NCBI RefSeq assembly: GCF_024355225.1
Contig: NZ_VCNH01000007.1
Coordinates: 1 to 23,301 of the forward strand
Source: Roseovarius sp. M141
Lineage (GTDB): Bacteria > Pseudomonadota > Alphaproteobacteria > Rhodobacterales > Rhodobacteraceae
DNA: 23,301 bases
Direction of reading: 5' to 3'
Below, piece after piece: positions 9,249 to 18,123 of this stretch. Below the pieces are notes generated by a model. The model was given only the letters and a program-made list of their open reading frames with translations. It was not told the origin of the DNA and ran no database searches. Position numbers and translations under genes: made by a program. Positions within the stretch are counted from its first letter, which is position 1. Each line of letters begins with the position of its first letter.

Positions 9249-9406
9249 TTAGCAGGCTGCTGAAAAAAGTCCGCCATCGCAAGCCTTGTGCCGAAATAGG
9301 CAGGTTTTTCGGGCTCTCTCGTTGAGCTGACGAAAAGCCATCGTGGCATTCATTGATCAAGTGGACGAGACAGGTCCGCCAAAATCGTTTTTCAGCAGCC
9401 TGTTAG
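9249..9406. mobile_element. 150-bp nonautonomous element (MITE-like) with TTAG target duplication
   Basis: The outer 15 bases are perfect inverted repeats: CAGGCTGCTGAAAAA at 9253-9267 and TTTTTCAGCAGCCTG at 9388-9402. Both ends are flanked by TTAG (9249-9252 and 9403-9406), a 4-bp direct duplication matching the YTAR target of IS5-type elements. The interior is too short for a transposase, and only about 35 codons are open on the minus strand. Best read as an internally deleted IS5-family derivative that moves with a transposase supplied elsewhere. Confidence 0.75.
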
Positions 9407-9417
9407 ACAACCCCTGT

Positions 9418-9715
9418 CTATTTTCGGCGTCCAATGGTGATTTCCCACTTTAGAGCCTTAGGCGCATCAGGCAACTTCAGCGCCGCTTCCAGCCGGGCGA
9501 TATCTGAATACCGTCGGCAATCCAACCGAAAATAAACTGCGCTATCATGAACACGCGAGACTTTGAGTAACTGCATATCATGTGATGCAAATTCCAGGGC
9601 GCATCGCGACAGAACATTCCACATGTCGGTAGCTTCAACAGTCACATCAAAGGGATATAAAGTGATTGGGAAGCATCACCGCAAGTTCTTCATACTGATC
9701 TGTATTTGTGAGCAT
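9418..9715 (-). CDS. Small protein of unknown function, about 98 residues, one frameshift
   Basis: Not recognised by name. ATG at 9715 has an AGGAGG a few bases upstream. The N-terminal part reads MLTNTDQYEELAVMLPNHFI; a missing base near 9655 shifts the frame, and the rest runs to the stop at 9418, ending KALKWEITIGRRK. The C-terminal 60 residues alternate strand-like and helix-like stretches (VSRVHDSAVYFRLDC, then RYSDIARLEAALKLP), reminiscent of a small ACT-like alpha/beta fold, but this is only an impression. Divergent from kbl-tdh with a 206-base shared upstream region, so it may be co-regulated with threonine catabolism. The stop codon lies 11 bases from the neighbouring 150-bp element. 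Confidence 0.55.
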
Positions 9716-9843
9716 TTTGCCTCCTGATACCTCTGTGGAGGGAAGAACGAAATCAGGGTGGTTAGCCTTGATTGCATTGGTTTCACACCCGCAGTGCGCC
9801 AATCAAACCGGCACAACCCGAATGTCGAACACTTATCCAGTGA

Positions 9844-9906
9844 GAATAGGGAGAGTCAAGAAAAATCCTTGATTACGGATTTTTTTCCGCTATAGCGTCC
9901 CTATTC
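9844..9906 (+). promoter_or_regulatory. kbl promoter bracketed by a 9-bp inverted repeat
   Basis: A candidate -35 TTGATT (9869-9874), 16-base spacer and -10 TATAGC (9891-9896) lie just upstream of kbl. GAATAGGGA (9844-9852) and TCCCTATTC (9898-9906) form a perfect 9-bp inverted repeat enclosing the promoter; the downstream arm sits 5 bases before the ribosome-binding site. A regulator binding both arms could repress kbl-tdh. The XRE-cupin protein downstream is a candidate (inference). Confidence 0.5.
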
Positions 9907-9921
9907 CAGTAGGAGATGATG

Positions 9922-11124
9922 ATGACTGCTGCCTTCTTAACCCAGATAAGCGAAACACTCGCCTCGATCGAGGCTGAAGGCATGATGAAACGAGAGCGTT
10001 TGATCACCTCGCCGCAGGGCGGGCGGATTACTGTTGAACATGCGGGCCAGCAACGCGAAAATGTGGTGAACCTCTGTGCCAATAACTACCTTGGGCTTGC
10101 CGATCATCCGGCGTTGATCGCAGTGGCGAAGGATAGCTACGACGCCCATGGGTTTGGCATGGCGTCAGTGCGATTTATCTGTGGCACACAAGATATACAC
10201 CGACAGCTTGAACAACGGTTGGCGGCGTTTCTGGGCAAGGAGGATTCCATCCTGTTTGCTGCTTGTTTTGATGCGAATGCTGCCGTGTTTGAGCCACTTT
10301 TAGGACCCGAGGATGCAATTATTTCTGACGCATTAAACCATGCGTCAATTATCGACGGCATTCGTTTGTGCAAAGCACGTCGCTATCGCTACTCAAATTC
10401 CGATATGGACGATCTTGAGGCAAAGCTGAAAGAAGCGCGTAATAGCGGCGCGCGCCATATCATGATTGCGACGGATGGTGTGTTTTCGATGGATGGCTAT
10501 CTGGCAAACCTGCCGGATGTCACCAATCTGGCGCAAAAATATGCCGCGCTGGTGATGGTTGATGATTGCCACGCCACCGGATTCATGGGGCCACAGGGGC
10601 GTGGCATGGCAGCGCATTACGGTGTCGATGTAGACATATTGACCGGTACCTTTGGCAAGGCACTTGGTGGGGCCATAGGCGGTTATATCGCCGGACCACA
10701 GGCCGTGATTGATCTGCTGCGTCAGCGCGCGCGACCTTATCTGTTTTCAAATTCACTGCCCCCTGCTATGGTGATCGCCGCTCTTGCTGCGCTTGATTTG
10801 GTGGAGGCAGGGGACGATCTGCGTTGGCAACTGTTTGAGAACACCAAATACTGGCGCGACGGGCTTGCATCACTGGGCTTTGATCTGCTGGATGGTGAGC
10901 ACCCTATTGTGCCCGTCATGTTAGGGGATGCGCGGCTGTCACAACAAATGGCGACAAAGCTGTTTGATCACGGCGTCTATGTTGCCGGGTTCTTCTTTCC
11001 TGTTGTGCCAAAAGGCGCGGCGCGGATCAGAACACAAATGAATGCTGCCTTAACCAAGACAGATTTAGATTTTGCACTGGATGGTTTTGCCAAAGCCGGA
11101 CGTGCAGTGGGGGCAATATCATGA
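9922..11124 (+). CDS. kbl: Glycine C-acetyltransferase (2-amino-3-ketobutyrate CoA ligase)
   Basis: PLP enzyme of the alpha-oxoamine synthase family. It cleaves 2-amino-3-ketobutyrate with CoA to glycine and acetyl-CoA, the second step of threonine degradation, in the cytoplasm. Seen: [13 protein letters not shown] (51-63), [14 protein letters not shown] (77-90), [13 protein letters not shown] (134-146), the PLP-stacking region [21 protein letters not shown] with the PLP-binding Asp, and the Schiff-base lysine in [10 protein letters not shown] (Lys 246). Intact, 400 residues against 398 in E. coli. Three ATG codons follow one another (9916, 9919, 9922); AGGAG ends at 9915, so 9922 has the best spacing. 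The stop overlaps the tdh start as ATGA, so the two are translationally coupled. Confidence 0.95.
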   Translation: MTAAFLTQISETLASIEAEGMMKRERLITSPQGGRITVEHAGQQRENVVNLCANNYLGLADHPALIAVAKDSYDAHGFGMASVRFICGTQDIHRQLEQRLAAFLGKEDSILFAACFDANAAVFEPLLGPEDAIISDALNHASIIDGIRLCKARRYRYSNSDMDDLEAKLKEARNSGARHIMIATDGVFSMDGYLANLPDVTNLAQKYAALVMVDDCHATGFMGPQGRGMAAHYGVDVDILTGTFGKALGGAIGGYIAGPQAVIDLLRQRARPYLFSNSLPPAMVIAALAALDLVEAGDDLRWQLFENTKYWRDGLASLGFDLLDGEHPIVPVMLGDARLSQQMATKLFDHGVYVAGFFFPVVPKGAARIRTQMNAALTKTDLDFALDGFAKAGRAVGAIS

Positions 11125-12176
11125 GCAATCAAATGAAAGCGCTGGTTAAAGCCCGGGCAGAGGTAGGTCTGTCGATGGAGCGCGCGCCAGTGCCAGAAAT
11201 TGGCGCGTACGATGTGCTGATACGGATCAACAAAACCGGCATCTGCGGTACCGATGTTCATATCTGGAACTGGGACGACTGGGCGCAGAAGACGGTCCCT
11301 GTGCCATTGATAACCGGCCATGAATTTGCGGGTGAGATTGTCGAGCTCGGCAAAAATGTCGACGATCTGACGATAGGTCAGCGCTGTTCGGGCGAGGGCC
11401 ACTTGATTGGCAAAAAGTCCCGCCAGTCTCGTGCGGGCAAGTTTCATCTTGATCCGGAAACCAGAGGTATAGGCGTGAATGAGCAGGGCGCATTTGCGGA
11501 ATACCTACGCCTACCTGCGTTTAACGTAATGCCGCTGCCGGATGAAATTGACGACGACATTGGTGCGATTCTGGATCCGTTGGGCAACGCTGTTCACACC
11601 GCGCTGTCCTTTGATCTGGTTGGTGAGGACGTATTGGTCACTGGCGCTGGCCCGATTGGGATCATGGCTGCGGCTGTTGCTCGTCACGTTGGAGCACGTC
11701 ATGTGGTGATTACCGACGTCAATCAGGACCGGCTCGATCTTGCGGCACGCGTGGTCGATTTGTTTCCAGTAAATGTCGCAAAACAGGAGCTACGCGAGGT
11801 CGAGGGCGCGTTGAAGATGTCCCAAGGTTTTGACGTGGGGTTAGAGATGTCCGGGAACCAGATGGCGCTGGATCAGATGGTGGAAAATCTGGTGATGGGC
11901 GGACGCATCGCGTTACTGGGCATTACCCCTGGAAAATCGCCTGTGGATTGGTCGCGAATTGTATTCAAGGCCATTACCCTCAAAGGCGTCTACAGTGCGA
12001 GATTTTTGAAACATGGTATAAAATGATCGCCATGCTGCAAAACGGATTGAACGTGCGTGATGTGATCACCCACCGGTTTTGATGTGGATGATTTTTGCAT
12101 CGGGTTTGAAGTGATGCGATCTGGACTAAGTGGCAAAGTTGTGCTTGATTGGAACAAGCTGAACTCATCTACGTGA
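11121..12176 (+). CDS. tdh: L-threonine 3-dehydrogenase, C-terminus frameshifted
   Basis: Zinc-dependent medium-chain dehydrogenase that oxidises L-threonine to 2-amino-3-ketobutyrate with NAD, feeding Kbl. Seen: catalytic zinc Cys 42 (GICGTDVH) and His 67-Glu 68 (GHEFAG), cofactor motif [19 protein letters not shown], and [14 protein letters not shown]. The region that in E. coli Tdh carries the four structural-zinc cysteines here reads [19 protein letters not shown], with none of those cysteines. The frame breaks near 11996 (one base missing), closing at 12026, and is offset again at 12076-12080 (one T too many). With both repaired the tail TWYKMIAML...[11 protein letters not shown] runs to TGA at 12174-12176, 351 residues, family-normal. 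If the indels are real, about 50 C-terminal residues are lost. Confidence 0.9.
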
Positions 12177-12203
12177 GCAAGGTGTAGAAGCGACTACACC
12201 AAG

Positions 12204-12784
12204 GTGGAGAAGACATTGGCAAACCAAAAGATAAACGAACGGTTGGCGACAAGACTTAAGGAAGCCCGAAAATCGCGTGGACTGAGCCTTGATTCACTCG
12301 CAAAGCTTTCCGGCGTATCCAAATCAATGCTGTCGCAAATCGAGCGTCAAGAAAGCAGCCCGACTGTCGCCAGTCTGTGGAACCTTACACAGGCGCTCGG
12401 TATGGATTTCTCGGGCCTTCTGGACGACGGCACTACCGAGGAAGACCCCATCAAAGAAGTGGTCCGGGCGGAAAAGGTTCCGATAATTAATTCCCGCGGA
12501 ACCGGCTGTAAAAATAAGAATTCTCAGCGCTCCCGAAAGCGTCGGACTTACTGAAATCTATGACCTCGAATTTGAGGCAAATGGCATCTTGGAAAGCGAT
12601 CCGCATCGTTCTGGCTGTGTTGAGAACCTCGCGGTTTTCAGTGGAGAACTTATTGCCACATCGGATAGAGCCAAAGAGACACTGGGTGCGGGGGGATACA
12701 ATCCGATATGCGGCGGACCGACCACATTCAATTCAGGCTAAAGACCGGCCCGCGCGTGCTATCTTAATCGTCGAAGGTTCGTAA
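12204..12784 (+). pseudogene. XRE-family regulator with C-terminal cupin domain, frameshifted
   Basis: DNA-binding regulator with an N-terminal helix-turn-helix and a C-terminal cupin-type sensor. Seen: LKEARKSRGLSLDSLAKLSGVSKSMLSQIER (residues about 18-48), typical of XRE/PuuR-type proteins, followed by SSPTVASLWNLTQALGM. After an extra G at about 12498 the frame changes and reads SAPESVGLTEIYDLEFEANG and VENLAVFSGELIAT. An extra base in the G-run at 12690-12696 shifts it again to GDTIRYAADRPHSIQA, the usual cupin ending, with TAA at 12782-12784 (192 residues after repair). The start is uncertain: GTG at 12204, or TTG at 12216 with GGTGGAG upstream. Such regulators often control amino-acid or polyamine catabolism, so kbl-tdh just upstream is the likely target. 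Confidence 0.82.
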
Positions 12785-12929
12785 AGGAGGAGTGAATTTT
12801 GTTACCCACATGGATTGCGGCGCATTCAAGCCTATTGTCTGAACAAATCTTCGCAGTCGGGTTTATCCAAGCAGGACGTAGCATGCCATAAATCGCTTTG
12901 ATTGGCCATCAAGGGTGGCTATGAATTGC
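12785..12929 (+). other. Truncated gene start (ribosome-binding site and short ORF) before IS debris
   Basis: Directly after the XRE stop lies a strong AGGAGG (12785-12790). A TTG at 12799 opens a 30-codon frame (LLPTWIAAHSSLLSEQIF...) ending with TAA at 12889-12891; a GTG at 12792 opens 16 codons in another frame. The strong ribosome-binding site suggests the beginning of a further operon gene whose body was lost when the neighbouring IS sequences arrived. The product is not recognisable. Confidence 0.35.
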
Positions 12930-13085
12930 GAATAACTTTTGCGCATCGAGATCGCCGAGAAATTCGGTCCAGGCAGCTTTACTCTCGCGGCCCATATTCA
13001 TGATTGGAAGCAGCACCTTCTGCCCGTCCCAGCGCACGCCTATGGCCGCCAGCACCGAGATATTCGTGGCTTTCTTGTTGGGTTG
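12930..13085 (-). pseudogene. IS256-family transposase fragment
   Basis: A roughly 50-codon piece in one minus-strand frame reads NKKATNISVLAAIGVRWDGQ, then KVLLPIMNMGRESKAAWTEF and LGDLDA. This matches the central catalytic region of IS256-family (mutator-type) transposases, where an Asp-containing 'vlvaiGV..dG.revLg' strand is followed by 'ES...W..fl.dL'. Both ends are missing: upstream it stops at a small GTTGGG/CCCAAC dyad near 13077-13094, downstream it dissolves at about 12930. Inactive relic. The 13095-13183 stretch between it and the IS66 end has no recognisable content. Confidence 0.6.
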
Positions 13086-13207
13086 TGTCCCAACCCGTTC
13101 TCCTAATCGCCTCCGTCAAGTTCTGATCCTTGTTGCAGTCCATCATGCGTGCCGGGCTCTTGGGTTCTCTCCGCGGTCGTCGCGTAAGCATCCGCTGTGT
13201 ACCGCGG

Positions 13208-14824
13208 TCAGGCTGCCTTGACGTGTTGCGTTGCTCCGTCCCATTCCCAAGGCAGAAGCTCGTGCAGGCGTGAGACCGGCATGTCGGAGATGCGGGCGAT
13301 GACGTCGGCGAGCCAGGCCTGCGGATCGATACCGTTCAGTTTGGCCGTGCCGATCAGGGGAATACATGGCGGCGGCGCGCTGCCCGCCACGCTCGGACCC
13401 TGCGAAGAGCCATGATTTTCTTCCGAGGGCCACACCGCGCAGCGATCTTTCGGCGGCATTGTTGGTCAGGCAGATGCGGCCATCTTCGAGGAACGCGGTG
13501 AATCCTGACCAGTGCTTCGGCGACAGCAGGTAGTCGATCGCCTTGGCGACCTTGGCGTGCTTCGAGAGCAGCGCACGTTCTTCGCGCAGCCAACGCTCCA
13601 GATCGGCGACCAGCGGGACCGACTGGCGTTGTCGCACCTCGAGGCGGGCGGCGGGGGATTTGCCGTTGATGTCGCGCTCGATCTCGAACAGGGCGTCGAT
13701 GCGCTTCACCGCCTCGAACGCGATCGGCGAGATCTCCTTGGCGTTCTTGCCCTTGCGAATGTTCTTCTCGGCATCCGCGAGTTCGGAAGAACTTGCGGCG
13801 GGCATGTGCCCAACACAGGGCCGAAGCAACGGGCCCCGGCACTCGCTTCGGGTCGTAAAGCTGGTTGTATCCGGCATAGGCATCAGCTTGCAGGATGCCC
13901 TGCCATCCCTTGAGATGCCCGGTCGGATGCTCGCCGCCCCGATCGCGGGAGAAGCGGAAGACCACCGTAAGCGGGGCGGTGCCGCCGAAGGTGCGGTCAT
14001 CGCGCACATAGGTCCAGAGCCGCGCGGTCTTCGTGCCGCCGCGGGCGAGCAGCGGCACTGTCGTATCATCGCCATGCAGCCGTGCGGCGGCGAACACATG
14101 CGCCTCGATCAGCGCGTTCAGCGGTGTCAACAACTCGGTCACCGCGCCCACCTGGTCGGCGAGCCTGGACAGGCTCAACTCGACGCCTTCGCGGGCATAG
14201 CGGTCGGCTTTGGCGGTTCAGGGGCTGGTGCTGGCCGAACTTCTCGAACACGATCATGGCAAGCAGGCTGGGGCCTGCCCAGCCGCGCGGGATCGGGTGG
14301 AACGGGGCCGGAGGCTGGCTGATCTTCTCGCAATCGCGACACGTGAACTTCTCGCGGACGGTTTGGACCACCTTCCACTGCCGCGGCACCACCTCCAGCG
14401 TGTCGGTGACATCCTCGCCCATCTTCACGATCCGTTCGGATCCGCAGCACGCGCAGTTTGAGGGGGCCTCGACCACGACCCGTTCGCGCGGCAGATGCTC
14501 GGGGAACGGCTTCTTCACCGGCTTGCGCCGCTCGAAGCCTGCAACCTTCGTCTTCTCCGCCGCCTGCTCGGCGCGGATGGCATCCTCCGCCGCAGCGGTT
14601 TCCAGTTCCTCGAGCTGCAACTCGAGCTGGTCGATCAGCCGGGCGGTGCGTTCGGCGCTGCGGCCATACTTGTCGCGCTTGAGCATGGCGATCTCAAGCT
14701 TCAGGCCGGCGATCAGCGCCTCGGAGGCCGACACAACAGCGTTCGAACGGGCAAGCTGGGCCTTCGTGGCGGCCAATTCGGCGCGCAGTTTCTCGAGTTC
14801 GGAGGCGGCATCTGACATGGTCAC
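13208..14824 (-). pseudogene. tnpC: IS66 transposase TnpC, frameshifted
   Basis: DDE transposase of IS66. Seen: N-terminal coiled-coil-like region (LEKLRAELAATKAQLARSN), basic region LKRDKYGRSAERT, zinc-finger-like cysteines CACCGSE...FTCRDCEK, catalytic Asp in LHGDDTTVPLL, second Asp in LQADAYAGYNQLYD, and catalytic Glu in LTNNAAERSLRGVALGRKSW, followed by the conserved YSLIGTAKLNGIDPQAWL ending. Start ATG at 14824; stop 13208-13210. Three single extra bases break the frame, near 14207, 13786 and 13357-13360. Each is an extra C in the coding sense, and removing all three gives one continuous protein of about 538 residues. Inactive as written; the family call is secure. Confidence 0.9.
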
Positions 14825-14878
14825 AATCTACCATGCCGGTTCGGAAATGCCCATGCAAAACAGGACTATGAGCGCTAT

Positions 14879-14935
14879 TTATCCAACCTTTTCAGGGCGT
14901 TGCGTCCAGCGCGGATTGCGCCAGTCAATTCCTTC
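14879..14935 (-). pseudogene. tnpB: IS66 TnpB, 3' part, cut off by the recombinase element
   Basis: The last 18 codons of TnpB read GIDWRNPRWTQRPEKVG then TAA (14879-14881). This is the standard C-terminus of IS66 TnpB proteins, here with no start or body. Joined to the 5' part at 17414 across the shared GAAGG, the frame reads LGYLLEGIDWRNPRW without any gap. The tnpC start follows 54 bases downstream. Confidence 0.85.
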
Positions 14936-14941
14936 CAGCGA

Positions 14942-17032
14942 TCACCCATGTTGATACCCCCCATTGTCAGGCTGACAGATTCTCAAATCCAGTTCGCCGA
15001 TCACGTGATTTCGTAGGTTCTGCACTCCGTCCAACACGACTGACGTGTCGGGAAACAGATAGGCACCGGTTGGCTGAGGTTCGATGAGCAGACGCTTCTT
15101 CTTGATCTGGACGTAGAGCCAGTTGACCGGAATCCCCAACTTGGCAGCGAGCTCCGTTGTGCTCAGGAAGCCGGGATCGTGCTCCCACCGCCTGCGGGAA
15201 GGGGGGCGCCTTGATGCCTTCGGCCAGCCGGATACGTTGCACGGTGACGGGAAGAACCATGTCGGCACAGTTGGCCGATCCGTGACCCTCTTCGGTGAGA
15301 AGGCGAGCAATTTCATTGTCGGGCCTGCCTTCTTTCGCCAGGTCGAGCAGGCGCGCCCGCATTTCGCCACCCCGAGCGAGTTTTTGCGATCGCCGTGACC
15401 CGCATTTTGACATCGAGGTCGGTCACCGCCCCGCCGCGCCATACGATGCGGACCAGCGCGCGCTCGGACGTCCGGTCGAGCACCACCTTGTCCACCGGGC
15501 AGCGCAGGGAGCGACTTGCGATGCGCGTCAGTGGTGGCGGGATCCGCCCAGATTTGCGGCAGACGTCCCGCCAAGGCCACCACCTTGCCGGTGAAAGCCT
15601 TCCCCATTGCCAGAGGCGCGGTCGGTTGCTGTGCGGATTGCTCGGCCAGCGCCGCCTCCGCCGCCCGAGCCTCCATCAGCGCGCTTTCCCAGCGGCGTTC
15701 AAGTTCGGCGGCCACGAGACGGTTGTCAGGATCGACGCGATTGTACTGCCGCTGTGCCAAAGCCGCTGCATAGCGTGTGCGCTCGACCTCGCGTTCGGCG
15801 TTTGCGCGCAAGGCTCCGTCGACCTTGCTCTGGGCCCGGCGGGCGCGTGACAGAGCATCGAGTTCCGCGGGGGCCAGCGCGGTCAGGAATGCGTCGGCAA
15901 CAGCGGCGTCCACTGCCTCGGCCCGGATATGCTGGCAAGTGGGCAACCCGGAGTGGGTGCGCAAGTGGTTGCGGACATACTCTCCGCCGCCCTTGTATCG
16001 AACATACATCTTGTGGCCGCACCGTCCGCACCACACGATGCCATGCAAGAGAAGGTCGCCGTCGCGGGGGATGCCTCTTGTCTTGGTGCGCATGTATTCG
16101 GCCCGGTTGTCGCTCACGATGCTGCGGATCTTCTCATAGGTCGGCCAATCGATATAGGCCGGATACCGGTCCTTCACGACAATACGCCATTCCTCGAGAG
16201 GTCTCGCCACTTTTCGCTTTTGCCGGAGACCGACCGTCCGGGGTCGTGTCCCTCATGCGGGTTCGGCCATAGACGAAAGCGCCTGCGTAAGCGGGATTCT
16301 TCAGGATCGCAGCGACCGCGGAAACCGTCGCGCGAGCCCAGTGCAACTCGCCGTGCCGGTCCCTGCGTGGCAGATCGAGACCGCGAGCATTCAGCATGCG
16401 CATCACCTTGGCGATGCTGCGCAGCTTCAGAAAGAGTTCGAACACAAGACCAAGCCGGTCCTGAACACCCATATCGGGATCCTTCAGCACGACACCGGCA
16501 TCCCGTACGAGGCCGACCGGCAAGGTGAGGGGCGAGCTCCCCGCGCTGTGCCTTGGCGATCGAGCCGGTCGTCAGGCGGCTGCGGATCGTATGCAGCTCG
16601 AGTTCGGATATGGTGCCCTTGAGGCCAAGCAGAAGGCGTCCGTTGGCACTGCCGGGGGTCATAGACGCCGTCGCGATCGGCGATCAGACACCCCCGCAGC
16701 CCACAGATGTCCAGAAGAGGATACCAATCCGAGCAGTTGCGCGCGAGCCGCGTCACGTCGACGGACAGGATCATTCCCACTTCGCTGAGCCCGACCCGAC
16801 CGACAAGTTCCTGGAACCCGCTGCGATGTGCGGTAGAGGCGCCGCTCAGACCGAGATCGGCGTCGATCACGTCAATGTCAGCTTCATGCCATCAAGATCG
16901 TGGGCGCGTTGGCTGAGCGCGTATTGCAGCCGCAGGCTCTCTTGGTTGCTCACGACCTGATGCGGCGTCGATTGTCGGATGTAGACGACGGCCTTGCGCT
17001 TCCAGATGCGTCAGTTGGATCAACTCGGACAT
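14942..17032 (-). pseudogene. Large serine recombinase (resolvase/invertase family with zinc ribbon), multiply frameshifted
   Basis: Site-specific recombinase that presumably moved the element into tnpB. Reconstructed order: ATG at 17032 (MSELIQLTHLE), catalytic Ser in VVYIRQSTPHQVVSNQESLR, LQYALSQRAHDLGWHEADI, SVDVTRLARNCSDWYPLLD, GRLLLGLKGTISELELHTIR. Then the recombinase domain (RSIAKVMRMLNARGLDLPRR, ILKNPAYAGAFVYGR), zinc ribbon WCGRCGHKMYVRY...TCQHI, a basic helical region, and a C-terminal helix-turn-helix-like TTELAAKLGIPVNWLYVQIK. At least eight frame changes are needed (near 16990, 16925, 16645, 16520, 16205, 15500, 15400, 15200). The length of about 695 residues fits large serine recombinases. 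The start overlaps the upstream small ORF. Activity is lost as written. Confidence 0.88.
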
Positions 17033-17132
17033 CACGAAAGACCTCCGCCAGAACCACGGCTATGTCGTCGACGATCTGGCGCCTCAGCGTCACCGGCAGC
17101 ATCGTCCAAAGATCTTCGGGTGCCGTGCTCAT
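16950..17132 (-). CDS. Small 60-codon ORF upstream of and overlapping the recombinase
   Basis: ATG at 17132 opens MSTAPEDLWTMLPVTLRRQI followed by VDDIAVVLAEVFRDV. The first 35 residues look protein-like: a helix with 'LW.mLP...R..iv..ia.vl.ev', a short partner seen beside recombinases of this kind. The last 25 codons overlap the recombinase start in another frame and are Ser/Arg-rich, so a missing frame correction near 17035 probably hides the true stop at a TGATG coupling site. Function unknown; possibly an accessory or directionality factor (speculative). Confidence 0.45.
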   Translation of the reverse strand: MSTAPEDLWTMLPVTLRRQIVDDIAVVLAEVFRDVRVDPTDASGSARPSSTSDNRRRIRS

Positions 17133-17410
17133 GATCTAAACTTACCACATTTAGTAGCTCCAGCAAAGCTTCCACGCTCAGTTTGGTAGGAGAAGTCAGC
17201 AAAACACACGGCTCGGTCACCGCCACCGGCACATTCAGTGTCACGCCATCGCGATACGCAACCTCGTAGAAGGGCGAAGAACTGCCCCTGCGAAACAACG
17301 ATCGGCCAAGAACACCGGAACCTGCGCCCAAAGAGCGGATGGCGCGGATCAAGGACCTGAACCTCCTCTGGAAAAGATTCGTCAGCATCACCAAAGGGGG
17401 GTATCCCCAA
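17129..17410 (-). pseudogene. DUF5372-like small protein of the recombinase element, frameshifted
   Basis: The start of the frame reads FPEEVQVLDPRHPLFGRRFR. After one base change near 17315 it continues GSSSPFYEVAYRDGVTLNVP, then TKLSVEALLELLNVV. The 'V.dPrHPLfGRrF' opening and the closing 'lsVeALLeLl' resemble the short proteins labelled DUF5372 that accompany large serine recombinases in alphaproteobacterial mobile elements (recalled, not searched). The start is unclear: TTG at 17410 keeps the frame, no ATG is available, and the region abuts the CCTTC junction. A second frame change near 17145 would bring the stop onto the ATGA that starts the 60-codon ORF. Function unknown. Confidence 0.5.
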
Positions 17411-17413
17411 ACA

Positions 17414-17713
17414 CCTTCGAGAAGATAACCGAGCTGGGCTGCGGAGACTGGACTGCGTCGCCCGTGCGGCTCACCGGCCAGATGAACTTGCCTGCCTCGA
17501 GACGTTTCAGATAGAGTGATGTGCCGACCCCCTCATGCCATAAAATCTTGACCAGATCGCCTTTGCGGTACGCGGAAGCAAAATATCTCTCCCGCATGCG
17601 GATCACGCCCGAGACCTTGCTGCACCTGCAATGCCAGCGTGTTCATGCCCCGCCGCATGTCAGTCACGCCATGCGGCGATCCAGACCTTCACGCCTGCCG
17701 GAAACGCGATCAT
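17414..17713 (-). pseudogene. tnpB: IS66 TnpB, 5' part, frameshifted and cut off by the recombinase element
   Basis: IS66 accessory protein TnpB. ATG at 17713 overlaps the tnpA stop (ATGA). Reads MIAFPAGVKVWIA, then after frame changes TDMRRGMNTLALQVQQGLGR, KGDLVKILWHEGVGTSLYLK, RLEAGKFIWPVSRTGDAVQ, and LGYLLEG, where the insertion core GAAGG is reached. At least three indels before the junction. Together with the piece at 14879-14935 it makes a TnpB of about 115 residues, the normal size. Confidence 0.85.
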
Positions 17714-18123
17714 TGCCCGTCCACCACTGACAGGATCCGCGCAAGCGCCTTCCGGCTCGACCCCGGTGGGCACGACAAGCCGACGGCCATTCGGCAGGGC
17801 TATCTCCACCTGAGAGTTCCGTGGAAGATCAGGGGGGGATCAACCGGCCCCGTTTGAGAGGCAGGGACACCCTTCGTGACGGTCACCGGGGCGAAGGATA
17901 CCGGGCGGCCCGCACCAAGCTCACCGTTGCGATACTGTCGCCGCCAGATCGTCAACAGTGATCGGCAAATGCCATGCCGCCGCGCCGTCAGCTGTCACTT
18001 GCCGGTGGCCGACAAAACTTTCCTCGACGATCCGGAGCTTGCCCTCATCCGACCATTGCCGACGACGAATGCCATCGGCTGCAGAAGAACTTCGATTTGA
18101 GGGCGGTAAATGAAATCGGACAT
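17710..18123 (-). pseudogene. tnpA: IS66 TnpA, frameshifted
   Basis: First IS66 gene, a small helix-turn-helix DNA-binding protein. ATG at 18123 gives MSDFIYRPQIEVLLQPMAF; after a frame change it reads RRRQWSDEGKLRIVEESFVG, TARRHGICRSLLTIWRRQYR and NGELGAGRPVSFAPV, and later VEIALPNGRRLVVPTGVEP and LARILSVVDGQ, the usual TnpA ending. Four or so indels (near 18055, 17985, 17825, 17738). The stop overlaps the tnpB ATG. About 137 residues after repair, as expected. Confidence 0.82.

Larger units (their letters stand above)
14931..17418. mobile_element. Serine-recombinase element inserted in IS66 tnpB
   Basis: A 2,483-bp insertion bounded by a 5-bp direct repeat, CCTTC at 14931-14935 and 17414-17418 (GAAGG on the coding strand). 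Removing one copy plus the insert rejoins tnpB exactly in frame. It carries, on the minus strand, a DUF5372-like small protein, a 60-codon ORF and a large serine recombinase whose stop lies only 6 bases from one boundary. No inverted repeats at the ends, as expected for serine-recombinase integration, where att sites share a short core. Nested inside IS66, so younger than it. Confidence 0.78.

Noticed and set aside
14082..14954. A 290-codon plus-strand gene
   Set aside because: It is the antisense shadow of tnpC, which carries all IS66 motifs on the minus strand. The same holds for the 250-codon plus-strand frame at 5946-6701 over potD.
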